Shown here piece by piece: positions 1-10,300 of a stretch of DNA of 64,000 bases. Source of the stretch: Mucor racemosus (taxonomy: Eukaryota; Mucoromycota; Mucoromycetes; Mucorales; Mucoraceae); NCBI GenBank assembly GCA_027405735.1, contig JAPEHQ010000025.1, forward strand, positions 434,001 to 498,000, in the 5' to 3' direction. The notes below the pieces were generated by a model, which was given only the letters and a program-made list of their open reading frames with translations, was not told the origin of the DNA and made no database searches. Positions within the stretch are counted from its first letter, which is position 1; every line of letters starts with the position of its first letter. Made by a program: the position numbers and the translations under genes.

Positions 1-457
1 TATGGCATTTCAAAGTATTACAGGCATTAGACCTGATGTAGTATATGCAAGAAACTCTGTAGCCAATTGGAAATTGCGGTAAGGAATCAATAACTGGATT
101 ATATGATTTTGTGATCTGATGTGATTTGTATATAGTGAGGGTATGCCTGTTGGTGTCAAAGTGACACTTCGCGGTGAAGAAATGTATCAATTCATGGATA
201 AATTGGTTGAAATTGTTCTTCCTCGTTTAAAAGAATGGCCTGGTCTTTCAATGACAGCAGGTGATGGTAATGGTAATATTGCGCTTGGCTTCCCTCCATC
301 CGCTCTTGCTCTTTTCCCTGAAATTGAAGGTTCATTTGATGTTTATCCCAAGATGACCGGTTTCGATGTTATCTTTAATACAACTGCTTATACAAATACT
401 GATGGCCGTTTGTTACTTTCTGCTTTCTCTGTACCTTTTACATCCAACAAAAAATAG
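1..457 (+). CDS. MRPL7: Mitochondrial large-subunit ribosomal protein uL5m, 3' part
   Basis: This is the C-terminal half of a bacterial-type uL5 protein, which in the mitoribosome helps form the central protuberance with 5S-equivalent RNA and tRNA contacts. The gene enters from outside the window. Exon parts are 1-78 and 136-457, with a GT-AG intron at 79-135; codons begin at base 2. The visible protein has the family hallmarks in order: a segment reading RPDVVYARNSVANWKLREGM, then VGVKVTLRGEEMYQFMDKL, then FPEIEGSFD and the final GFDVIFNTTAYTNTDG stretch. It stops at 455-457. Assignment to the mitochondrial rather than cytosolic form rests on the bacterial-like KLREGMP and GFDV motifs; cytosolic uL5 looks different. 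The N-terminus and any transit peptide lie outside the window. Confidence 0.9.
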
Positions 458-630
458 ATATTTAATAGTAAAAATAAATAAAAAACAAGAAATTATACAT
501 GTATTATCACAATGATCATCGACGGTAGCACAAACGGCACTGAATAGTACTTTTTAGAGGAAAAAAAATAGCAATGATGACACTTTTCTTTTCCCTTTTA
601 ATCAAGTTTTACCTACACTGTTGCACCTTT

Positions 631-633
631 TTA

Positions 634-668
<35 letters not shown>

Positions 669-672
669 TATT
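631..672. repeat. (CTTT)n microsatellite in PDAT 5' leader
   Basis: This is a pyrimidine-only run of TTTC units just upstream of the PDAT start codon. Pyrimidine-rich tracts are common in fungal promoters and leaders. No function is shown by the sequence. Confidence 0.85.
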
Positions 673-694
673 TCCTCTCAATTGACAAAATAAA

Positions 695-3341
695 ATGTCC
701 CTTAAAAAGAGACAGGGTTTCAAGTATACCAATGAAGCGAACCATAGAAAAACTTCTGTCTCTGAATCATCAACAACATCATTAGATAAAGTACTTCGAT
801 ATACTGGCAAAAACAAACAAGAACAGCCTGAAGACATCTTGGCAGATAGCATGATTTTTCATGTTGAAAAATCTCCTATCTGGAAAAGAAAAAGATTTCA
901 CTTTATCATTGGTTTATCTGTGGGTTTGATTGCGGCATATGGTGCATCCACGACACCTGTAGCTCAAACTCATTTAAATGATTTGCAAACTTATTTATCT
1001 TTGCAGTTAGCTGAAATGGATTGGGAAAGGATTATGCCTGTAACTGATATGGTAGATGAATTATTTGGAAATGTAACAAATTTTTTTACCCCAGTGCCTT
1101 CAAGTGATCAACCTTTTATGCCTGCATTGGAATACAGGGAGATATTGGATTTGAAACCTCATTTTCCTGTTGTATTAATTCCTGGGATTATTTCGTCAGG
1201 TTTGGAAAGTTGGGGTACATTGGAGAAATCAAAACGATTTTTTAGAAAGAGAATGTGGGGAACTACTAGTAAAGTATTCACAGAAAAAAAAAAAAAAAAA
1301 AAAAAATGTGTTTGACCTATTTTTTGTATATATCATCAGCCATGTTCAGATCGGTTTTACTTGATAAAGAGCTTTGGACAGAGCATTTGAAACTGGATCC
1401 TGTCACAGGTTTAGATCCTCCTGGTATCAAAATACGTGCTGCTCAAGGTATGGTACACAATTTTTTACGTTTCAAATACATACCTAAATTGAAAAATATA
1501 GGCTTGGATGCTGCTGATTATTTTGTAACTGGGTTGGTATCTATAATCATAAAAGAAGGTTTTATACTGATAAACATTTCGTTAGTTACTGGATTTGGGC
1601 TAAAATTATTGAAAATCTTGCGTACATTGGTTACGACAACAATAACATGCATCTTGCAAGTTATGATTGGAGATTGTCTTTCTCAAATCTTGAAATCAGA
1701 GATCAATATTTCTCGAAATTACAATCCATGATAGAGATCTCTAAAAAGGGATCTGGTGTTCCTGCTGTTATTGTTACACATTCAATGGGTAATTGTAATA
1801 TAATAATCGAATGATATCGTACATAATATTCATCATTACTATTTAGGATCTTCCATGTTCCCTTATTTTTTAAGATGGGTGCAAAGTCCAGAAGGAGGTA
1901 AACGTGGTGATGATTGGACTGAAAAACATATCGCTTCATTTGTCAATATTGCTGGCCCAATGGTTGGTGTACCTAAAGCATTGACAGCCATGTTGTCAGG
2001 TGAAACAAGAGATACAATGTCATTAGGTAGTTTTGGTGCATATTTGTTAGAGAAATTCTTTTCAAGAAGAGAAAGAGCTAGTTTAATGCGTACATGGAGT
2101 GGAGGCAGTTCAATGTTACTTAAAGGAGGCGAGACCATCTGGGGTAATCAAACGTTTGCTCCTGATGATGAAGAAGATTCCCAACATCATTCATTTGGAA
2201 ATATATTATCATTTACAAAGACAAATGAAGGGGAATCAACTGTGCAAGAAAAGGATCATAACCATACGGCCGAAAAGATGGTGAATAAAGACATTGATCA
2301 GAATTTTAGTGCCGAGGAATCATTAGATTTGTTACATTTAACAGGAACTCCAGATTTCAGTCGTATGCTTAAATCAAATTACTCTTTTGGTATAGCTACA
2401 TCTAAAAAGCAGTTGAAGGATAACAATAAGGATTCTAGAAAGTGGTCGAACCCTTTAGAATCTCAATTGCCGATTGGTATGGTAATATAATGTATATAAA
2501 GTATATGATACTAACAAACCCCTTGGAATATATATAGCGCCAAGCATGAAGATTTACTGCTTATATGGTGTCGGATTACCTACAGAAAGAAGTTACTATT
2601 ATACCAGAGCAAAAGATGATATTAACAAAGCAAACATAGATTGTGAAATTGATGTTTCAGCATTATTAAATGGAACTGATATCAAAGAAGAAGAATTTAT
2701 GAATGCAGTCGTTCAAAAAAATATCAAAGAATCTAGTGAAAGCGATAAACACAATGATGAAAATATGCCACAAGCACCTCCCATTGTAGGCATTTTAGTG
2801 AAAAGAAAAGAGAAAAAAAAAAAAAAAAACTTATTTAAACGTTTCATAGTACATTGATGGGGCTATGCATGAACCTACAAGAGGAGTTGAAATGGGTGTT
2901 CGATTTGCAGATGGGTAATGATTCATTATATATATTACATGTAATATAATATATTAACGCATTTTACAAGCGATGGCACTGTGCCTGTTTTATCATTAGG
3001 CTATATGTGTGCTCCATCTGGTGGTTGGACAAAGCATGCAAATTTATATAATCCAGGACATAGTCCAGTAGTCCTCAAGGAGTATTTACATGAACAAAGC
3101 GATAGCAAGTTGGATGTAAGAGGTGGCTCAAGAGCTGGAGATCATGTGGACATTCTTGGTAATTGGGAAATGACAGTAGGTTTTTTATTCATATTGTGTG
3201 TATCAATTATATCCCCTTAATAATTCTTTTTATTTAGTTGGATATTTTACAAATTGCTTCCAACAAAGGCAACAATGTTACTCAACGAATTCTATCAAAT
3301 ATTGAAGAATATGCGCAAAAAATTAATATCGAACCATTACC

Positions 3342-3345
<4 letters not shown>
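695..3345 (+). CDS. LRO1: Phospholipid:diacylglycerol acyltransferase (PDAT)
   Basis: This enzyme makes triacylglycerol by moving the sn-2 acyl group of a phospholipid onto diacylglycerol, in the ER. I read nine exons: 695-1268, 1340-1447, 1502-1532, 1586-1788, 1847-2476, 2538-2785, 2850-2914, 2971-3175 and 3238-3345, giving 723 residues. There is a basic N-terminus, one membrane segment at about residues 69-84, then the LCAT-like lumenal domain. VVLIPGI is the oxyanion region. The nucleophile motif THSMGSS puts Ser at about residue 304. The catalytic Asp lies in FADGDGTVP and the His in GDHVDILG. Motifs KRMWG and LDPVTGLDPPG match fungal Lro1. The donor after exon 6 is uncertain: GTAGGC at 2786 (used here) or GTGAAA 12 nt downstream, both in frame. 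Intron 1 carries a run of more than 20 A. Confidence 0.93.

Positions 3346-3378
<33 letters not shown>
3343..3378. repeat. (TAA)n trinucleotide repeat
   Basis: Twelve TAA units begin exactly with the PDAT stop codon, so the stop is followed by a long series of in-frame backup stops. The rest of 3379-3853 holds the kinesin promoter and leader; I see no other gene there. Confidence 0.9.
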
Positions 3379-3379
<1 letters not shown>

Positions 3380-3853
3380 TAATTTTTTATATCATCAAAT
3401 GTTAAATGCAAGGATAAATTTCCCTGCTACTGAACTGAGTAGAAAGCTTTATTGTTTTTTTGTATGTGGAAATAAAAATACAAGGGGAGATTATATTTGT
3501 TTGATACTTGTTTGAAGGAGCATCGAATCAACCCTTTTAAGATTTGATTGAGAGGCGTGCGTTTCAATGCACTTGAAAAAAGGGAGAATCCCCTTTTTGA
3601 ACAGCATTCAAAAAACATCATTTGGTTGACTTGGTAATTTAAAGTTTGCAACCCACCCCTTTGCGCACATAAAATACACAACAGATATGTGCTTGTGCCA
3701 TGTTCTATTGTTGTACATATAGTACAGGACTGTTCAAATATAAGCATCATACAAATATATCCTGTTTCTTGCCCTTATAAATATGTTCCGGATGTGGTGT
3801 ACAAACACTCCTTTTTCATCCTTTTTTTTTCTTTCTCTCTCTTTTTTCAACAA

Positions 3854-6800
3854 ATGACATTACCATCACACGAGGGCCCTATTACTCCACCTACCACTCC
3901 ATTGTGGAATCAATCATCAGCCAAATTCTCATCCAATATACCAATTCCAATGAGCCAAAATACTACAAATAATAGCAGTAATAATTCATACCCAAGCCCT
4001 ACAACTTCTTCCTCGAGATCTTCATCTTCAGCATCACCTCGTCCTTCTTTTTCTACTAGATCTACATCTATCAAAGAAAATGTTCAGGTCATGGTGCGAT
4101 GTAGACCTAGATCCGAAAAAGAATTAGAGCATGATGAAGAGCCTTGTTGGATAATAAATCCTGAGGAAGGATTAATTGAACAAGCAAGATTAAAAGCACC
4201 AAACAGTATTCGTGCATTTTACTATGGTAATTTTTCTTTTATTTGTTATTGTTTTTTTTTAACCTTTTTTTTTTTTTTGTTACCCCCCTTTTAAATGTAA
4301 ATGTAAATATAGATAATGTAGTTATGGGTACTGATAATGCTCAAGTCTACAAAGCTGGTATCCTTGATCTTGTGAGGTATGTATTAATTGATCATATTAC
4401 TCTTTTTTTTTTCATTTCAAAATGGCTGATTTGGAATTACTGCTAAATTAGATCTGCTATGATGGGCTACAATGGTATGCAAAGAATTTCAATGTGGCAT
4501 TATTCAAGTTTTCACCAACATTAATATATATATTTAGGTACTGTATTTGCATATGGACAAACTGCAAGTGGAAAGACATATGTAAGTTGATTTATTCAAA
4601 ACTTTTTTTTTTTTTTTTTTTTTTTTTAATTGTAGTTTAATTCAATCATTAATCAATTTATTATTCTGAAAAAAAATAGACAATGGTACTTAACACATTT
4701 TTATTATGTATACAAAAAAACTCATATAAATATTCAATCTCTAACCGTTATTTTTAATTCTTTGAAAACCTTGCCACCATTGAAATTAATAGATGGGTAA
4801 AATACTGAGTTTCAATGATATAATCGCAGCTAATAATACTAATTCATTTCTCAGGTACCGAAAAGGAACCGGGAGTCATACCGCGTGCCGTAGAGGATGT
4901 CTTTTCATACATTGAAGAAGTATGTAATCACATGTGAAGTAGTCAATTAAACTCAATTAAAATGTATATTAGGATACCAATGGAAGAGAATATTTACTTC
5001 GAGTTTCTTATATGGAAATTTACAATGAAAAAATCAAAGACTTATTATGCGTTGAAAATACCAGCCCTGAGATTATTGAAGACAAGAAGGTACGGAAATT
5101 TATATTTCATACTAAATATATAATATAGCCTAACATTAATTGATTGATAGAAAGGCGTAAATGTTCGTAATCTAAAAGAAGTTATTGTTAAAACTTCCAA
5201 GGAAGTGATGGATTGCATTAAAGAAGGCGAAGGCAATCGACACATTAGTGCAACAGATTACAACGAACACAGTAGTCGATCGCATACAATTTTCCAATTG
5301 GTTATTGAAAGTCGTTCAAAAGGAATTCCCACTAGCGCAAACCGAGGCGTCCGATTATCTCAATTGGTATGTGATTGATTTAAATATACACCATCCATTC
5401 AACTTGGAAATTAAAATGCTATCCTGTAGAATTTAATTGATTTAGCAGGTTCAGAAAAAGTAGCTACTGATATTGAAAGAAGAAAAGAAGGGGCTTATAT
5501 TAATAAGAGTTTACTAACACTGGGAAACGTTATTTCGAAACTTACAAGCGATGAACCGTAAATATTTATACGCCCAACAACAACGCACAAAATCACATGC
5601 ATACTAAATTTAATATGATATAGTGCTGCTCATATACCATTTAGAAACTCGAAGCTAACTAGAATCCTTCAAGCTGCTTTATCTGGAAATGCTCGTATTT
5701 CTGTTATTTGTACAATTAATCCGACATTTGCATCCAAAGATGAGTCATTGAATACATTAAGATTTGCTCAACGTGCAAAACTTGTCAAAACTGCTGCTAA
5801 AATGACACGAGTAAATATATACAATACAAAGGCATAAGATATATGATGCTAAATGCTCTCCTGTTTTTAGATTCTAGATAATTCAGAGCTTGAAAACTGC
5901 CTCATAAAAATCGCCGAATTACAAACAAAAATGCAAGAAAAAAATGATGTAAGAGGCAATAGTTTACCATGATGACATATAAATCTAATACATTCATAGC
6001 TTGAAGCCGAAACAAGGGAAAGATTAACTAGCTTATTAGGTTTAATCTTAACTAGTTCTAAAGACCATGACGAAAATCAAGATGTCGAAGGCAACGAAAT
6101 GGTAAAATAAATCATTTTCGATTTGAATCGTAGTTTTAACACATTTTCGATAGTATACTCGATTATCAAATATAACATCGGATGATTTAAAAAATGATGC
6201 AACTATGCGAGATGTCGTCGCTCGATGTGAACAAGGAATTGAAGCACAAGTTATTTCGCACAACAAGCAAATGGCCAAAATGACCATGACTTTAGAATCA
6301 ATGCAAGACATGGTAAATGTGATGGAAGCCGCTCATGATAAACAACAAGATGCTCTTACAAAAAGAGATGCCCAAATCGATAAATTAAAACAAGAATTAT
6401 CAAATGCAAAGGCAAATTCGATGATGAGACCTTCTAAAATACCAATGGGACCTTCTTCCTCTACATCTTCAACCACAACATCGAAAAAACCTGTTAGCGC
6501 CAGCAACAAGAAACCTGCTTCAAGTTTGGATGATCTGACACCTGCTATTTTTTTGGCTACACAAAAGATCACCGATGCCATTTCAAGCGGGTTGCAATTG
6601 GATAATAATAGTAATAATCTTAACGAAGATGATGACGACTATGACATGTTATCATCATCATCAATTGATCAATTGTCCAACACTGTGAATATTTCACAAG
6701 CCATTAATTCAGTCATTCAACAAGTGCTTCTCTCCTCCTCTTCCTTCACTGCCAATAATATGGATCAAGAAATCGACTGCGATACAACTGCAATCACAAA

Positions 6801-7347
6801 TGCTATTCAAAATGCAGTGCAAAATGCAGCAATTGAAGCATCCTCCATCACCACGTCTTTGTCTTCTGTGGGTGTCAGCAGCGAATATAGCAACAGCAGT
6901 AGTAATGGATTTACTCCTATTCACGAAGCTGTGTCATTTGTTCAACCAACAACAAATAGTTATATCATGGAATCAGCTGTATTTATGGAAGAACCAGAAA
7001 AAGCAATTGAAGAAGCTTTACCTACACTCATTTATGAGCAAGACTTTAAATCTACTCAAGATGATACTTCATCTTATGCCTCATCCTCATCTTTTTCCTC
7101 CAGTGATATCGATGGCGAAGATTCTATTGACCAAGAAGAGTTTTCCTCGATGGAAGATTTGGTACAACATTTTATGGATAAAGGCAAAATCATCCCTACT
7201 CACAATGATGACCATAACAAGGAGTCACCAGAGTCTCAACATTACGAACCTTACACTGCTTCCATCAGGCAGCCTTCTATTTTACCAGTCATCTTCAATC
7301 GTTGGACATTTTTCATTGCTGTTGTATACGTCTTATCACAATATTAA
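3854..7347 (+). CDS. Kinesin-7 (CENP-E-like) motor with two micro-exons
   Basis: This is an N-terminal plus-end-type kinesin motor, 866 residues over 14 exons: 3854-4226, 4313-4376, 4452-4474, 4538-4581, 4680-4685, 4793-4796, 4855-4919, 4973-5089, 5151-5366, 5430-5557, 5624-5810, 5871-5948, 6000-6101 and 6154-7347. A Ser-rich leader of about 74 residues precedes the motor. The P-loop GQTASGKT is at 160-167, switch I NEHSSRSH at 270-277 and switch II DLAGSE at 308-313. The sequence after the P-loop (TYTMMG) is assembled from exons of 6 and 4 nt. A short coiled-coil region follows, then a low-complexity Ser/Asn/Asp-rich tail. The extreme C-terminus (FFIAVVYVL) is hydrophobic and could be a tail anchor. 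The TYTMMG motif and overall spacing favour the kinesin-7 class over others. Confidence 0.9.
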
Positions 7348-8149
7348 GCTCTTTGATTATAATTATATCCTACACAATTCATTTGTAAATATCATTCCAA
7401 TAACAACAACAGCATTCATTATCGCTATAAAATAATTATAACCTATAAAATAAAATTCAATCTCTTTATTCATAAAAAAAAAACCTGTTATTATCATATG
7501 CACATGCAATTAATTACTTTGTTTCCTATAATAGAAACTATATTATATACTTATTACTATATGTAATTAATTGATACGCAATAATGAGATATTTATGGCT
7601 GCATTTCATAATGAATTTTCTTTTCGACGGCAAGTAATTCTTTTGGCAGCTGAAAGTGTTTATGGCCAGTAAAATACAAATTACATTGCACAGTTGTAGC
7701 CTGACACGTCTAATTTTGGTCATGCTTGATCACTTTTTCAAATGATCAAAATATTTTGTCATGACATCCATCCAACTATTCTGGGCAAAAATTATCCGCG
7801 CTCATGTATCTAACATGTTGCAAGATACACTATAAAAAGCTCATTTATTTTACACTGAATGATATACTCAGATAGATCCTCCAAGCAATTTGATTATGTC
7901 CTAATAACATGATGATCTTATATCATTTATAAATGTTTCTTCGAAGCTGCATAAAATTTAGATGTTTGAGATTCATAAAAATGCATAGTCAACCAAAAAC
8001 TGCACCATCTCGGTTTTAAATAAATACATTATTGCTCAAAACAAAGATACGATTATGGGCATAAATTTTTAGATTGATTGTATTTAAACTCAATAAAACT
8101 AATTTTGGGATATATGTACCTTGGTCCCCTCAGAAATATATACTGGATG
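7348..8149. other. Intergenic, no gene seen
   Basis: This is AT-rich sequence after the kinesin stop, with AATAAA-like signals around 7450. Short open frames lack family motifs or a coding look. It leads into the repeat at 8150. Confidence 0.5.
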
Positions 8150-10300
8150 CATTAGGCTACTTATTCTTAGATTTATTCTATATCTCACGAAAAACTTGAA
8201 AACAGGTAAAATTTACTAATTTTTTCTTAAAAACTGAGTCTCACTTTTCATCCCTGCTCTACTTTTTCTTTCACTAAATAACACTAAAAAAAAATTATAT
8301 GCCAATGTACCTGAGGTGTTCAACTTGAATCTAAAAATGAGTATCCGGAAATATCCTATATTTTGCAGTTGATATAACTTTTTTAATGCTAATGTTTCAG
8401 ATTTTTACAGGTTTTCAATTACTAAAAATTATAACTTTGAGGCTTCATATCTCTACGAAATATTAAGTTATACTAACACTTTTTAATAATAAAACTTACT
8501 CATTTTAAAGCACTCTATAACATATATTAGTATAAAAAAATTCTGAGCACTTTTATTTTTTTTTCATTTTTTTTTTTTTTTTTTTTTGGTATTTTTGTAA
8601 TAAATTTCAAAATATTTGTTAAATTGAGCAAAATGTTTTTTACATTCATATCATTAAGCTCGTTAAGCTCTCTCGGATCCAATTTAGGGTTTTTCAAAAT
8701 ATTGATTTTTCGTGGAGATATCCTCAAAAATGTGTACAAAAAGGTACCTCCATTTCTAGCTTCCATTTTCCCCTTGTATATCCTCATCCCAAATTCTGAA
8801 ACTGAAAAAAAATTGGACAAAAATCTTGTTTTCTCTACCAAAAATGCAGCTAGAAGATTCTGCAATAGCTGGGTCGATAGATTTTTTTTTGTGCATTATT
8901 TCAGTTTATTATATTTTAAATATGCTTATAAAAAGTGATGTGTATCATCAAAAAACCTCCAAATTTTTAATTGCATTTTACGCAAAATTAATTTAAAAAC
9001 ATTTGTCTGAATTTTATTTAGATGGATGCAGAATCCAAAACTCTACAAAAGTTATTTAATACGCTAGTTCTACTTACTTTGCAGTTCATGAGCCTTTAAA
9101 CAATTTTGATTTTTGGATCATTTTCTGATGGATTTCACAACAAATCGATTTTGAAACCCAGTTAGTTAGGTTTTAAGCTATAATGTGAACTATTATTTTG
9201 ATAATATTGACGAAGAATTAATATTTTTCACTGAAACAAAAAATGCAGAATAGTAGTTTTTGATTTATCAAAATATGTTTAGGTTAAATAAAAACTAGAA
9301 ATTTAATCAAGTAAAGAGATATCGTTTATTGGAATGAAATTAATAGGGTTTATATACTACTGTATTTGATTTGGGGAATTAATGATGTGATAAGGTAGTT
9401 TAGATGTTATTTAATAGCAATGTGTCATGTTGGTATATCATGTTGAAATATCGCACTGGCGTATTATGCTTTTGTGCCATGCTTCTATACCATGCTTCTA
9501 TACCATGCTTTTAGGAGCATTGTATAGTTAATATTTAATTAAAGAACTTCCGGTTCCGGATCTGTTATTGTTTACTTTTTTGGATTTGACATGATCCGGG
9601 TTAAGAATGATACATCAGTTTTCAGTTGGATATGACCTTGAGAATACAAAAATTAACATCTTAATTTAGATACCAATTTTTTACAATCAATTTAGGTCAA
9701 CTTTGGTCTGTTACGCCAAGAGATTATATCAATCTCAAAGCTAAAATATGTACTAAATCATTTAATAAAAATAAAGGAAAACTGTTATAAAATGAAAGAG
9801 CACACTAAAACTAAAGAACTTTATTATAAGATCGAACCATCTTCTTTTATATTCACATTCTCTAATTATATGACCTGTTTAAATGAGTCTATTTATATAT
9901 ATACATATATCCAATCAAATCTAGGTGAAACACACTAGTTCCATATTCCTGTATACACGGAGCTTAAAACATAATACACAGCAATGTAGAACTTAACATA
10001 TCAAACTGTGTCGTAATCTTAACCAAGGAATGCACCTAGATCTGTGGATGCAACATGGTCAATGTCAGGCCAACGCACTTATGTTGTAGTATTAACTCTT
10101 CTATTTTCGGACAGATATTAACTGCCCATAGAGGGAAGGAAGGTCCATCTTCTTTGAATTTTTCACGAAACTCGACTCAATAATATTGAGCGAAAGCACT
10201 CAAAAACTATTTGAAAACTACCTGAAGCATATATATACTTTTTACAGCATTGAAAAACTGACCCTAACTTTGTGAATTTCGATCCTAATAACTTCCAATG
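8150..10300 (+). repeat. Diverged dispersed repeat, family A, copy 1
   Basis: Blocks here recur at 62560-63500 in the same orientation and, inverted, at 33960-34780 plus 36780-37150 and in part at 16600-17200. Recognisable anchors are GCACTCTATAACAT near 8512, the tract around 8705-8730 (CGTGGAGATATCCTC) and a stretch near 9190. A 347-bp solo LTR interrupts this copy at 9709-10055; the inverted copy near 34.2 kb still shows the uninterrupted site. The minus strand at 8527-8865 carries a reading frame with the motif YTFLRISPRKINIL that is shared with the 62.6-63.0 kb copy. The family is not recognised. The terminal sequences are not defined. Confidence 0.7.
9709..10055 (+). mobile_element. Solo LTR, family E (347 bp)
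   Basis: It begins TGTTACGCC and ends GATGCAACA, and is flanked by the 5-bp direct repeat TGGTC (9704-9708 and 10056-10060). A second, inverted copy lies at 53331-53680. TG...CA ends with a 5-bp target duplication are the signature of an LTR retrotransposon; no internal region remains. The orientation given is arbitrary. Confidence 0.85.

Noticed and set aside
4686..4854. Sequencing error or frameshift in place of the 4-nt kinesin exon
   Set aside because: Splicing from 4685 straight to 4855 loses the conserved MG and shifts the frame by one; both flanking introns have proper GT and AG ends, and including ATGG restores both frame and motif, so a micro-exon is simpler than two errors.
8624..8938. 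Plus-strand 104-codon frame in repeat A
   Set aside because: It overlaps the minus-strand frame that is shared between repeat copies, and the plus-strand protein is not conserved in the 62.6-kb copy.
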